A DNA stretch of 64,000 nt from Roseobacter litoralis Och 149 (lineage in GTDB: Bacteria > Pseudomonadota > Alphaproteobacteria > Rhodobacterales > Rhodobacteraceae): positions 1,302,001 to 1,366,000 of the forward strand of contig NC_015730.1 in assembly GCF_000154785.2 (NCBI RefSeq), in the 5' to 3' direction. Made by a program: the position numbers and the translations under genes. Under the pieces are notes generated by a model that did no database searches, was not told the origin of the DNA, and worked only from the letters and a program-made list of their open reading frames with translations. Each line of letters begins with the position of its first letter. The stretch's first letter is position 1. Positions 35,961 to 45,302 of this stretch are shown piece after piece.

Positions 35961-37213
35961 TTGTCCGCTTCCCTTTCCTGCAGGGCACCCGCATCCGGGC
36001 CAAGGTCTGCCCCATGCCGTTTGGGGCTGCGCCGGTCTGAGATCAGATCGATCAGGCCACCGATCCCACGCGGTGCAAACAGCGTGACCGCCACAAAGGA
36101 AAGTCCGAGCAGGATCGTCCACCAATTCACCCATTGGATGGTATAGAACCCGAGATTGATGTCGGGCGCTTGTCCGCCGGTGAACCAGGTCGAGAGCAGT
36201 GACACGAAAGCGGCGCCAATCACAGCACCATAGAGCCTGCCACGCCCGCCGATTGCCACCCAGACGGCCAGATATATCGAAGCGATCGGGGCAATTTCCG
36301 CCGGGTTGATGATGCCCGCCTGCGGGTAGTAGAGCGCGCCCGCGATCGCGGCCAGAATAGCGGTGAAGGTAAAGATAAAGAGTTTGTAGGCCTCTACCGA
36401 ATAGCCCAGAAACCGAACGCGCGCCTCATCATCGCGGATGGCCCGAATGACGGATCCGAACTTACCCGATACGACCGCCGCGCAAAGCAGATAGCCAAGT
36501 CCAAGCGCGAGGGCCGAGGCCCAGAAAAACCACATAGAAACAGTCGATTGCGGCACATTGCTGAGCCCGGGCAGGTTTTGCAGACCAGACAGGCCGTTAT
36601 TGCCGCGCAACCCGCTGTCGTTCTGAAAGAGATAGAGCGCGAGGGCCAATGTCATCGCCTGAGTCAGGATGGACAGGTAGACGCCCGTGACGCGGCTGCG
36701 GAATGCCAGCCAGCCAAATATCAGAGCGATCAGACCCGGCACTACAACCACTGCGGCCAGTTGCAGCGGCAAGGAATGCGCCACGGCCCAGATGGGCGGA
36801 AATTCGGATGCGCCCACTACACCGAAAATCTGGGTCGCGATCCCGTCTGAAACTTCTTGCGGGGTGGGTGGCAGGGGCGCGTTCGCGAGGCTTTCGCGCA
36901 CGATAATTTCGGTGCGCGCATACATCAGCCACATCCCGATGGCGTAGCCACCGATGCCGAAAAATGCCATATGACCAAGTGAGAGGATACCGCAATAGCC
37001 CCAGACGAGGTCCATCGCCAGCGCCACAAGGCACAGGCACAGTGTCTTGCCGAGGGTTTTGACAAAACTGGTGCTGATCACCCCGACGCCAAAGCCTTCG
37101 GCCAATATGGTCACGCCGAGGGTGAAGAGCGCCAGAAGCCCGAGGAAAATCAGGACCGAAGGATGGCGCGCTACAAAGGGTTTGCGCGGGGGGGCGAGGG
37201 CGATGTCTGCCAT
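35957..37213 (-). CDS. urtC: urea ABC transporter permease UrtC
   Basis: Membrane subunit (418 residues) with about ten helices and the LivM-type fold. Recognised blocks are LVWGYCGILSLGHMAFFGIGGYA near the start, the long loop with a conserved FQNDSGLRGNNGLSG stretch, and the RDDEARVRFLGY coupling region. The two C-terminal helices are followed by a short charged tail. It starts 3 bases after the urtB stop and overlaps urtD by 4. Confidence 0.94.
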   Translation of the reverse strand: MADIALAPPRKPFVARHPSVLIFLGLLALFTLGVTILAEGFGVGVISTSFVKTLGKTLCLCLVALAMDLVWGYCGILSLGHMAFFGIGGYAIGMWLMYARTEIIVRESLANAPLPPTPQEVSDGIATQIFGVVGASEFPPIWAVAHSLPLQLAAVVVVPGLIALIFGWLAFRSRVTGVYLSILTQAMTLALALYLFQNDSGLRGNNGLSGLQNLPGLSNVPQSTVSMWFFWASALALGLGYLLCAAVVSGKFGSVIRAIRDDEARVRFLGYSVEAYKLFIFTFTAILAAIAGALYYPQAGIINPAEIAPIASIYLAVWVAIGGRGRLYGAVIGAAFVSLLSTWFTGGQAPDINLGFYTIQWVNWWTILLGLSFVAVTLFAPRGIGGLIDLISDRRSPKRHGADLGPDAGALQEREADK

Positions 37214-37216
37214 GAT

Positions 37217-39178
37217 TCAGGCCTCCGCCGCCCGGCCTTTGAGCGCGATGATGCCGCGGGGCCGGAACTGAATAAAGAGGATGATAAACAGGATCATATA
37301 GGTCTGCGCTGCAAGGGTGTTCGAGGGGTTCAGCCACTCAATGCCCTTTTGCAGCGTGCCCACCATCGTGGCCCCGAGCAGCGTGCCCCAGATGTTGCCA
37401 ACGCCACCCACAACAACGGTCATGAAGCTTTGCACGATATATTCGCTGCCCATCTCAGAGGTGACCTTGGAATAAAGCCCGATGGCCACGCCCGCGATGC
37501 CCGCGATGCCTGAGCCAAAGCCAAAGGTCAGCATGTTGATCTTGTCCGGGTTAATGCCCATGGAGGCCGCCATGCGCGGGTTTTGTGTGACCGCGCGCAC
37601 CTCAAGCCCCAATCGAGTGCGTTTCATCACAAAGAGAAACAGAGCCAGAAATAGCAAAGCGAGGAAAAAGATAGCGATGCGGATATAGCTGATCGACACG
37701 ATATCGTTGATCACCCATGACCCATCCAGCCAGCCGGGGGCGGTCAGGGGGCGTGCTTGGGTGCCAAAGATGTTCTTGGCCAGTTGTTGCAGCGCAATCG
37801 AGACCCCGAAAGTCGCCAGCAACGTCTCCAGCGGGCGATGGTAGAGCCAGCGGATCACCAAACGCTCCATCGCGACACCAGCACCAAAGGTCACCATGAA
37901 GGCGAGCGGAATGGCCAGCAGGATCGACAGCGTGTAGTCGGGGATGAACAGCTGCACCACATAGCCTGTATAGGCCCCCATCATGATGAATTCCCCATGC
38001 GCCATGTTGATCACGCCCATCACACCAAAGGTGATGGCCAGACCTATGGCGGCCAGAAAGTAGATCGACGCGAGTGACAGAGCATCCAGCGCCAGATCAG
38101 CGGTCTGGTTGACGGCGACGCGCGTCTCAATCTGCTCAAGTGCGATCTGCGCGGCCTGCGCCACCGGCAATGGCGCGCCGGTGAACACCTCGAAGAACGT
38201 GAATGTCTCCAGCGCCGCATCGATATCGGCCTGTGTCACAAGCGGTTGCGCCACCCCGCTTGCAGCGAGCATTGCATAGGCCGATGCGCGCGCGTCATCC
38301 GTGTCGAGGGACGCGACCCGCACCCCGGCGACGCGGCCATCGTCAATATTCGCGATCAAGGCGTCGCGGATGTTTGCATGTGACACGCGCGGTGGTGCGA
38401 GGTCTTGAGCGATCAGGATGTCATAAGCGCTGTCACGGGGCAGGGCATCGGGACCAATTTCGAGCAGCATCGCGCCGTCGGGCAGTGTCTCTGCGACCTC
38501 GATGCGGGTGGCGACCAACGGGTTCAGGGCGGCGCGCAGATCCACACCCAGATCGCCGGAAAAGCTTTGGATCGCTGCGATCCGTGTTGCATCGTCTGTT
38601 TCGAACCGGATGGTCAGGAGGCGTTCCAGACGTTCTTTGCGCTGTTTGAGGGCCGGGTCGGTTTCCGTACCCGCAGCGCCGCGCAAGGCGGCCAGATGAG
38701 ACGGGTCCGCATCGCGTTCGATCGCGCTTACGGCAACAGCACGTTCCGCAGGATCAGGGCTGTTCAGTTGAAATTGCACAAGTGCTGCGCCAATCATCCC
38801 ACGGATGCCGGAATTTGGCTTGAGTTGCTTATAATTGCCCTCGTTGCCGTCCGCCAAAGCCGCACCGCCCGCCACGTCAAACCGCAACAGCACATCGCCG
38901 TCACCCGGTTGTGCAAAGACAAAGATGCCCGTCGTTTCGTTGTACCACATTTCCTTGTTTTGCCAGCGTTCCAGTATGCTCTTGGCATCCGCCATACCGC
39001 TGTTTGCGAGCGCATCAATTGCCGGGCCGATGGTGCGACGCGACGACTTCTGGATGATCTCAGCGTGGGTCTGCAGCAATTGCTGGATCGGTGCTTCGGT
39101 GTCCTGCGCCTGAACAGGACCCATGAGTGAAGCGAACAGAAGGATGCTCGCACAGCACCGCAGAACAACAGAAATCAT
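37217..39178 (-). CDS. urtB: urea ABC transporter permease UrtB
   Basis: A 653-residue membrane subunit. A signal peptide (cleavage near VQAQD) and a roughly 350-residue periplasmic, helix-repeat-like part precede the LivH-type membrane domain (about 370-650; INMAHGEFIMMGAYTGYVVQ, GFGSGIAGIAGV). Such long N-terminal parts are usual in UrtB and distinguish it from LivH. I use the ATG at 39178, which starts the signal peptide; the frame is open to 39238. A 73-base gap separates it from urtA. Confidence 0.93.
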   Translation of the reverse strand: MISVVLRCCASILLFASLMGPVQAQDTEAPIQQLLQTHAEIIQKSSRRTIGPAIDALANSGMADAKSILERWQNKEMWYNETTGIFVFAQPGDGDVLLRFDVAGGAALADGNEGNYKQLKPNSGIRGMIGAALVQFQLNSPDPAERAVAVSAIERDADPSHLAALRGAAGTETDPALKQRKERLERLLTIRFETDDATRIAAIQSFSGDLGVDLRAALNPLVATRIEVAETLPDGAMLLEIGPDALPRDSAYDILIAQDLAPPRVSHANIRDALIANIDDGRVAGVRVASLDTDDARASAYAMLAASGVAQPLVTQADIDAALETFTFFEVFTGAPLPVAQAAQIALEQIETRVAVNQTADLALDALSLASIYFLAAIGLAITFGVMGVINMAHGEFIMMGAYTGYVVQLFIPDYTLSILLAIPLAFMVTFGAGVAMERLVIRWLYHRPLETLLATFGVSIALQQLAKNIFGTQARPLTAPGWLDGSWVINDIVSISYIRIAIFFLALLFLALFLFVMKRTRLGLEVRAVTQNPRMAASMGINPDKINMLTFGFGSGIAGIAGVAIGLYSKVTSEMGSEYIVQSFMTVVVGGVGNIWGTLLGATMVGTLQKGIEWLNPSNTLAAQTYMILFIILFIQFRPRGIIALKGRAAEA

Positions 39179-39251
39179 GGGGGGAAATCCTTCGGATTTG
39201 GAAGGTGACGCGCGCCTTGTGGCACGCGTCTGTTTCAACGTTCAGGACAGA

Positions 39252-40526
39252 TCAGTAATTGGATTTAATCTGTACACAGGAACTGGTTTCGGTGTTGTAC
39301 ATACCGCAGCCAAGCTCCTGCCAGTCGGACTTCAACACGGCGGATTCAGGCAGGAAATCCGTCCAGGCATCGCCGGGGACTTCTTCGGTCTGCGAGATGA
39401 TATCAAACTGACCATCCGCCTGAATTTCGCCAATCAGAACTGGTTTTGCGAGGTGATGGTTGGGCAACATCACGGCTGTCCCACCGGTCAGGTTCGGAAA
39501 TTCCTGCCCGTACATCGCCGCGCGTACCGCATCAACATCCGTAGAGCTGGCCGCTGTCACTGCGTTCACCCACATATTGAAGCCGATGTAATGCGCTTCC
39601 ATCGGATCGTTTGTCACGCGCTCATCACCCATGCGGGCTTTCCAGGCGGTGACCCATGCATCATTGGCATCGGATTCTGCCGATTGGAAGTAATTCCACG
39701 CCGCCAGATGACCCACAAGGTTTGAGGTGTCGAGACCCGCAAGCTCTTCTTCACCAACGGAAAAGGCAACCACGGGGATGTCATCCGCTGAGATGCCAGC
39801 CGCTGCCAACTCCTTGTAAAAGCCCACGTTTGCATCGCCATTGATGGTCGAAATTACGCCGACCTTTTTGCCGTCTGCGCCCAGTGCCACAACATCTGCC
39901 ACGATCTTGGACCAATCAGAGTGGCCAAAGGGCGTGTAGTTCACAAAGATGTCTTCAGCAGCGATGCCCTTGTCTTTCAGATAGGCTTCGAGGATGTTGT
40001 TTGTCGTGCGCGGATAAACGTAGTCGGTTCCCAGCAGCGCAAACTTTTCGACGCCCAGTTCCTCAAGAAAGTAGTCGGTTGCCGGGATCGCCTGTTGGTT
40101 TGGCGCGGCACCCGTGTAAAAGACATTCTTTGAGCTTTCTTCGCCCTCATATTGCACGGGGTAGAACATCAGGCCGTTCAGTTCTTCAAGAACAGGCAGG
40201 GCGGATTTGCGCGACACCGATGTCCATGATCCGAAAATCACATCGACGTTCTGCACCGTCAACAACTCGCGCGCCTTCTCGGCAAACAGCGGCCAATCGG
40301 ACGCGGGATCCACAACGACCGCTTCAATCTCGCACCCCAGCAGACCGCCTTTGTCGTTTTGTTGCTCCACCAGCATTTCCATCGTGTCTTTGAGGGTCGT
40401 CTCGGAAATCGCCATGGTTCCGGACAGGGAGTGCAGCACACCAACCTTGATGGGGCAATCGGCCAGAGCGGGCAGCGTTCCTGCCATCACAAGGGCGGTT
40501 GTCGCGCCAAGCATTTTTCGTGACAT
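39252..40526 (-). CDS. urtA: urea ABC transporter substrate-binding protein UrtA
   Basis: Periplasmic binding protein of the urea transporter, 424 residues with a signal peptide (cleavage near PALAD). It has the Peripla_BP family I fold with VGVLHSLSGTMAISE, GSWTSVSRKSALPV, NGLMFYPVQYEGEE and NVFYTGAAPNQQ, all typical of UrtA/FmdD. The ATG at 40526 has a good site (GAGAGGAA). Urease genes are not in the window, so whether urea, amides or both are taken up is not certain; UrtA-type binding of urea is known for the family. Nitrogen control is likely but no clear NtrC site is visible. Confidence 0.95.
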   Translation of the reverse strand: MSRKMLGATTALVMAGTLPALADCPIKVGVLHSLSGTMAISETTLKDTMEMLVEQQNDKGGLLGCEIEAVVVDPASDWPLFAEKARELLTVQNVDVIFGSWTSVSRKSALPVLEELNGLMFYPVQYEGEESSKNVFYTGAAPNQQAIPATDYFLEELGVEKFALLGTDYVYPRTTNNILEAYLKDKGIAAEDIFVNYTPFGHSDWSKIVADVVALGADGKKVGVISTINGDANVGFYKELAAAGISADDIPVVAFSVGEEELAGLDTSNLVGHLAAWNYFQSAESDANDAWVTAWKARMGDERVTNDPMEAHYIGFNMWVNAVTAASSTDVDAVRAAMYGQEFPNLTGGTAVMLPNHHLAKPVLIGEIQADGQFDIISQTEEVPGDAWTDFLPESAVLKSDWQELGCGMYNTETSSCVQIKSNY

Positions 40527-40815
40527 CGTAAATTCCTCTCTTACGATGCGCGGCAGGCTTGTGAAGTCTGTTGACCTTCCCCATATCCTACACACGCAAT
40601 TTATTGCGGCGTGCGGCGGCAGTATTGGTTCCTAGGCCATTGCCGTCGCACGGTTTTGAATGACTTGTTCAGTCAGTCCAGAAGCTATGTCGATAACGGG
40701 GGTGGGATGGAGTCGTCGCGTGTGATAATGCAAAGACACTGTGGCCGACTGCCTGTTTTTTGACCGCTGCGTCAAAAAGTGCCTAAAAATAAGGCGAGCG
40801 GTAAACCGCGCGGCG
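40527..40815. promoter_or_regulatory. upstream region of urtA with inverted repeats
   Basis: The 289-base gap before urtA holds TGACT-N5-AGTCA (40661-40675) and TTTTTGAC-N6-GTCAAAAA (40757-40778), plus GCAATTTATTGC at about 40606. The second repeat lies 38 bases past the stop of the upstream small gene and could be its terminator or an operator. No clear NtrC or sigma-54 match is seen. Confidence 0.45.
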
Positions 40816-41199
40816 TTAGCTGTCCAAAAGCAGTTCCAGACAGGTTTTTCTGTATGCGGCGGCGAGGTGTCTGGCTCTGGTGACGTGTTCAGGATGCTGA
40901 GAAAAGGTGGCCCGTCTCAGCAATGAGGCATGGGCCATTTTTACATCGACCCGGTGGGCCAGGGCATCACGCGCCCGTGCCCTCGGCAGGGTTGCATCGA
41001 GCAGCGATAAAAACACGAGGCGTTGGTCATCATAAAGGTCAGCGTCAGGGTCACCGACCAGCCAAGCGTGTTCTCGCTCAGCAGAAAACCGCCCGGCGCA
41101 TTCCGCAAATACCCGAAACAGCGCGTCATCGGCAGCACTCGGCCGCGCGAGAGGTAGCGCGACCAAGGCGATCAGTAAACAAGTTCTTAAACTGCCCAT
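40816..41199 (-). CDS. small secreted protein of unknown function
   Basis: A 127-residue protein with a signal peptide (LLIALVALPLARPSAAD). The mature part is mostly helical, with two cysteines (FAECAGRF and YRKTCLELL) that could form a disulfide. It lies next to urtA on the same strand, 289 bases away, so it may be a separate unit. Its start is preceded by a 9-base inverted repeat (41219-41248). I do not recognise the family. Confidence 0.7.
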   Translation of the reverse strand: MGSLRTCLLIALVALPLARPSAADDALFRVFAECAGRFSAEREHAWLVGDPDADLYDDQRLVFLSLLDATLPRARARDALAHRVDVKMAHASLLRRATFSQHPEHVTRARHLAAAYRKTCLELLLDS

Positions 41200-41218
41200 A
41201 TTTTAAGCATCACTGTTT

Positions 41219-41248
41219 GGTTTGCGTCCGTCAAGCATAACGCAAACC
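41219..41248. promoter_or_regulatory. 9-base inverted repeat upstream of the secreted protein gene
   Basis: GGTTTGCGT (41219-41227) and ACGCAAACC (41240-41248) are exact inverted copies around 12 bases. The site is 20 bases from the start of the gene at 41199 and about 105 bases past the end of the catabolic island. It may be an operator or a hairpin that ends the island transcript; no T-run follows on either strand. Confidence 0.5.
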
Positions 41249-41352
41249 CAATAATACAGTCTTACCACATCGTTTGTGCGCAAAGCAGACAGCGCAGCGC
41301 GGCTATTGGATCGCGCGCCGCAGCTGCCTGAAAACCTGGATAGAGTTGCGGC

Positions 41353-42498
41353 TTAAAGGATGCTTTCAAGCAAAGTGGTCGTGTTGGCCTTTGTCATCTC
41401 AACCGGATTGCCGCCTGTGCTAGGGTCATTGAGCGCGCCATCAACGATCCGTTCGACATCGGGGGACGTCACGCCAAGCTCAGCGAGAGATTTGGGGATG
41501 CCGAGTGCCGCATTCAACTCATTCACGAAATCACAGAAACCAACGAAACCACCCTCGATACCCAGATAGGCCGCAGCACCGGCAAGTGGGGTGGCAATCG
41601 CTGATTTGTTGAACTGCAACACCGCTGGCATGCATACGGCATTGGTGGTTCCGTGGTGCGTATGATGGATGGCGCCAATCGGGTGGGACAAGGCATGAAT
41701 GGCTCCAAGCCCCTTTTGAAACGCGGTGGCCCCCATGGCTGCGGCTGACATCATCTGCGCGCGCGCCTCCAGATCGCTGCCGTCGGCATAGGCGCGTGGC
41801 AGGTAGTCTTTGACCAGCCGCATGCCCTCAAGCGCGATGCCCTGTGACATGGGGTGGTAATGCGGTGAGCAGAATGCCTCCACACAATGGGCGAAGGCAT
41901 CAAGCCCCGTGCCTGCCGTGATGAATTTCGGCATGCCAACCGTCAGCTCAGGGTCGCAGATCACAACGCTGGGCAGGAATTTCGGATGGAATATGATCTT
42001 TTTCTCTTCGGTTTCAGAATTGGTGATGACGGAGGCACGGCCCACCTCTGAACCGGTCCCCGCTGTGGTGGGCACGGCGATGATCGGCGCGATGGCATCG
42101 GCATCCGCGCGCGTCCAGTAATCGCCGATGTCCTCAAAATCCCACAGCGGTCGGGTTTGGCCTGCCAGAAAAGCGACCAGCTTGCCCAGATCAAGGCCGG
42201 AGCCACCGCCGAAAGCAATCACACCGTCATAGCCGCCCTCTTTGAAAGCCTGAACACCAGCGGCGGCGTTCTTTTCGTTGGGGTTCGGGTCCACATCGGC
42301 AAAGATCGCGCGGCCAAGGCCCGCCGCCTCCATCAGGTCGAGCGTGCGGGTGGTGATGTCCATCTCTGCAAGGCCACGGTCCGTGATGAGTAGGGGTTTT
42401 TTGATCCCGGCAGCCGCACAGGCCTCCCCGATCTCTGAAATACGGCCTGCACCGAAGCGGATGGCGGTTGGATAGGACCAGTTTGCTGAAAGGGTCAT
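41353..42498 (-). CDS. iron-containing alcohol dehydrogenase
   Basis: A 381-residue group III alcohol dehydrogenase. The NAD-binding GGGSGLDLGK motif is present, and the metal-binding part is DAFAHCVEAFCSPHYHP followed by HALSHPIGAIHHTHHGTTNAV, with the aspartate/histidine ligands of the family. It is the last gene of the run that includes the aldehyde dehydrogenase and the GS-like ligase, with a 4-base spacing to the aldehyde dehydrogenase. In this setting it probably oxidises the hydroxyl group of an amino alcohol or its glutamyl derivative; that substrate is inferred. Confidence 0.93.
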   Translation of the reverse strand: MTLSANWSYPTAIRFGAGRISEIGEACAAAGIKKPLLITDRGLAEMDITTRTLDLMEAAGLGRAIFADVDPNPNEKNAAAGVQAFKEGGYDGVIAFGGGSGLDLGKLVAFLAGQTRPLWDFEDIGDYWTRADADAIAPIIAVPTTAGTGSEVGRASVITNSETEEKKIIFHPKFLPSVVICDPELTVGMPKFITAGTGLDAFAHCVEAFCSPHYHPMSQGIALEGMRLVKDYLPRAYADGSDLEARAQMMSAAAMGATAFQKGLGAIHALSHPIGAIHHTHHGTTNAVCMPAVLQFNKSAIATPLAGAAAYLGIEGGFVGFCDFVNELNAALGIPKSLAELGVTSPDVERIVDGALNDPSTGGNPVEMTKANTTTLLESIL

Positions 42499-42502
42499 GG
42501 GC

Positions 42503-43873
42503 TCAGGCTTTCTTGAGGTGGTAGGATTTGGGGCGCGTCAGATTGTGATAGCCGATCACCGACAGGCCACCGCCGCGCCCGGTGTCTTTGCAGCCGGTCC
42601 AGCACAGGCCGGGGTCGAGGTAATCGGCCCGGTTCAAGAATGCCGTGCCGGTTTCGATCTGGTCGGCGATTTCCTCGGCGCGGGTTGCATCGCGGGTCCA
42701 GATGGACGCGGTGAGGCCGAAATTGCTGTCATTCATCAGGCGGATGGCCTCAGTATCGTCCTTGACGGGCATGATGCCTACGACGGGGCCAAAGCTTTCG
42801 TCGCGCATCACGCGCATGTCGTGCCTCACATTGGTGAGGATTTGCGGCATGAGATATGCGCCCGCGTCCTGCGGGAACAGCGCGGGGTCGATATGCGCCT
42901 TGGCACCGGCAGCGATCGCCTCGCGGGTCTGGGCGCGGACCTCCTCGGCAAAACGTGCATGCGCCATGGGGCCAAGCGTCGTTTCGGGGTCCAGCGGGTT
43001 GCCCAGCGTGTAGCCGCTGACGATGGCCACCGCCTTTTCGACAAAGGCGTCAAAATGCTGCTCGGCGACGTAAATCCGTTCGATCCCGCAGCAGCATTGC
43101 CCGGAGTTGAACATTGCCCCGTCGATCAGCGTATCCACCGCCGCGTCGATATCGGCATCATCACAGACGTACCCCGGATCCTTGCCGCCCAGTTCCAGTC
43201 CGACTCCGGTAAAGGTGCCCGCCGCCGCGCGTTCAATCGCCTGCCCACCGCCGACCGAGCCTGTGAAGTTCACAAAGCCAAAGGATTTTGCGGCGATCAG
43301 GTCAGATGTCGTCTGATGATCGAGAAACACGTTTTGAAACACATCCCCGGGGATGCCTGCCGCGTGAAAGGCCTGCGCGAGGCGTTCGCCCACCAGTGGG
43401 GTCTGGCTCGCGTGTTTGAGCATCACCGCATTGCCCGCGATCAGGGCAGGGGCCACGGTATTAATTGCGGTCATATAGGGATAATTCCACGGGGCCACGA
43501 CCAGAACAACGCCGTGGGGGACGCGTTTGATGACCCGGCGAAAGGCGGCGCTGTCTTCGATCACGATATCGGCCAGCGCGTCCTTTGCGATTTCGGCCAT
43601 GTAACTCGCGCGTTCGTTGAAACCGCCGAATTCACCGCCGTAGCGGATGGGGCGGCCCATTTGATGCGCCAGTTCGGGCACGATCTCATCGTTCATGGCG
43701 CCCACATTGGCCACCGCCTTTTGGACAAGCGCGATGCGCTCGCTGAGCGGGCGCGTGGCCCAGTCGCGTTGTGCCTCTCGTGCGCAGGCCACGGCGGCTT
43801 GTGCGTCCTCCGTGCTCAGGGTCGGTCGCTGGGCATAGACGCTGCCATCAATGGGGGAGATACAGGTGATCAT
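42503..43873 (-). CDS. aldehyde dehydrogenase family protein
   Basis: A 456-residue NAD(P)-dependent aldehyde dehydrogenase. The catalytic glutamate lies in GLELGGKDP (Glu227), the catalytic cysteine in NSGQCCCG (Cys261), and the Rossmann loop is VNFTGSVGGG. It lies 3 bases after the GS-like gene and 4 bases before the alcohol dehydrogenase, so the three form a tight unit. It would convert the aldehyde made by its neighbour to the acid. The short N-terminus is usual for this branch. Confidence 0.94.
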   Translation of the reverse strand: MITCISPIDGSVYAQRPTLSTEDAQAAVACAREAQRDWATRPLSERIALVQKAVANVGAMNDEIVPELAHQMGRPIRYGGEFGGFNERASYMAEIAKDALADIVIEDSAAFRRVIKRVPHGVVLVVAPWNYPYMTAINTVAPALIAGNAVMLKHASQTPLVGERLAQAFHAAGIPGDVFQNVFLDHQTTSDLIAAKSFGFVNFTGSVGGGQAIERAAAGTFTGVGLELGGKDPGYVCDDADIDAAVDTLIDGAMFNSGQCCCGIERIYVAEQHFDAFVEKAVAIVSGYTLGNPLDPETTLGPMAHARFAEEVRAQTREAIAAGAKAHIDPALFPQDAGAYLMPQILTNVRHDMRVMRDESFGPVVGIMPVKDDTEAIRLMNDSNFGLTASIWTRDATRAEEIADQIETGTAFLNRADYLDPGLCWTGCKDTGRGGGLSVIGYHNLTRPKSYHLKKA

Positions 43874-43876
43874 GCT

Positions 43877-45241
43877 TCAGGCCCTTTCAAAACCGCGTGC
43901 GACTTCCCAGTCGGTCACGATGCGGTCAAATTCTTCTTGTTCCCACGCCGCGCAGCGGGTGTAGTGGTCGACCACATCGTCGCCCATGGCCGCGCGCAGC
44001 ATGGCGGAGTCGCGCAGAGTTTGCGTGGCCGCGCGCAGGGTTTGCGGGATATCGGCGGCTTTGGCGTCTTCATAGACGTCGCCAGTGGTGGGGGCGGGCA
44101 GGGGCATCCTGTCTTCAATCCCCTTGATCCCTGCAGCCAGCATCGCCGCTTGCGCAAGGTAAGGGTTCAGATCCGAGCCACCGATGCGACATTCCACCCG
44201 CACGCCTTTGGTGCCCTCGCCGCACAGGCGGAACCCGGCGGTCCGGTTGTCCACGGACCAGACGGTTTTCGTGGGCGCAAACGTCCCTTTGGCAAAGCGT
44301 TTGTAGCTGTTGATGTAGGGGGCCAAAAAGAACGTGTAATCGGGTGCATAGGCAATCAGCCCCGCCATATAGTTTTTCATCAGCCCCGACATGCCCAGCG
44401 GGTCGGCGTCGTCAACAAAGACCGGCGTGTCATCCTGCCAAAGCGATTGATGCACATGGCTGGAACTGCCCACGCGGTCATGGTGCCACTTGGGCAGGAA
44501 GGTCGCGGCATGACCCTGCGCCCATGCGATTTCCTTGATGGCGTTTTTGGCGATGGTGTGGTGATCGGCACACAGCAGCGCCTCTGAATAGCGGATGTTC
44601 AGCTCTTCCTGTCCTGCCTCGGCCTCGCCCTTGGAGTTCTCGATCGGCAGGCCAGCTGCATATAGATGGTTGCGGATGGGCCGCATGACCCCTTCTTCCT
44701 TGGTGGTCTGGAAGATGTGGTAATCCTCGTTATAGCCGCTGATTGGCGCCATATCGCGAAAACCGCTCTTTCGAATATCGTCAAAGGATTTCTCAAACAG
44801 GAAAAATTCAAGCTCGGTGGCCATCATCGCGTCAAATCCGAGCGCTTTCAGCCGGGCGATCTGCTTTTTCAGCATCGCGCGCGGCGAATGGGGCACCTCG
44901 GCGTGGGTGTGGTGATCAAGGATATCACAGAGCACCATCGCGGTGCCCTCCAGCCATGGCACGGGCCGGATCGTGTCCAGATCGGGCTGCATGACATAAT
45001 CGCCATAGCCGCCCTGCCAGCTGCTGGCGGCATAGCCTTCGGGCGTTGCCATCTCAAGGTCCGTGGCCAGCAGGTAGTTGCAGCAATGGGTTTCCTTAAA
45101 GGACGTCTCCACGAAGTTGACCGCGTGAAAGCGCTTGCCCATCAGGCGGCCCTGCATGTCGGGAAAACAGGCCAGCACCGTGTCGATGCTGCCGTCGGTA
45201 ACGCGCGATTTCAGATCATCAAAGCTGAGGGTGCCGGGCAT
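43877..45241 (-). CDS. glutamine synthetase-like gamma-glutamyl ligase
   Basis: A 454-residue protein of the GS family that is not the housekeeping GlnA. It carries the beta-Grasp N-domain (DIDTVLACFPDMQGRLMGKR region), an ATP/glutamate catalytic domain with the RVGSSSHVHQSLW loop, NSYKRFAKGTFAPTKTVWS and the RIGGSDLNPYLA end. These features match GlnT/PuuA-type gamma-glutamylamine synthetases, which add glutamate to an amine with ATP. It lies upstream of aldehyde and alcohol dehydrogenase genes. The amine is not shown. Confidence 0.9.
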   Translation of the reverse strand: MPGTLSFDDLKSRVTDGSIDTVLACFPDMQGRLMGKRFHAVNFVETSFKETHCCNYLLATDLEMATPEGYAASSWQGGYGDYVMQPDLDTIRPVPWLEGTAMVLCDILDHHTHAEVPHSPRAMLKKQIARLKALGFDAMMATELEFFLFEKSFDDIRKSGFRDMAPISGYNEDYHIFQTTKEEGVMRPIRNHLYAAGLPIENSKGEAEAGQEELNIRYSEALLCADHHTIAKNAIKEIAWAQGHAATFLPKWHHDRVGSSSHVHQSLWQDDTPVFVDDADPLGMSGLMKNYMAGLIAYAPDYTFFLAPYINSYKRFAKGTFAPTKTVWSVDNRTAGFRLCGEGTKGVRVECRIGGSDLNPYLAQAAMLAAGIKGIEDRMPLPAPTTGDVYEDAKAADIPQTLRAATQTLRDSAMLRAAMGDDVVDHYTRCAAWEQEEFDRIVTDWEVARGFERA

Positions 45242-45302
45242 GGGTGTGTTCTTTCGTCATCAGGGGGAGGTGGGGGCGACCGCAAAGCCGCCCCGCACGA
45301 AA

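Noticed and set aside
39179..39251. GACGCG/CGCGTC repeat in the urtA-urtB gap as a terminator
   Set aside because: The stem is imperfect and there is no T-run, so it is not a supported terminator; the genes are clearly one operon.
42497..44587. 696-codon open frame on the plus strand opposite the aldehyde dehydrogenase and GS-like genes
   Set aside because: It is antisense to two clear enzyme genes with full motifs, and its product has no recognisable domain; long antisense frames are common in GC-rich DNA.
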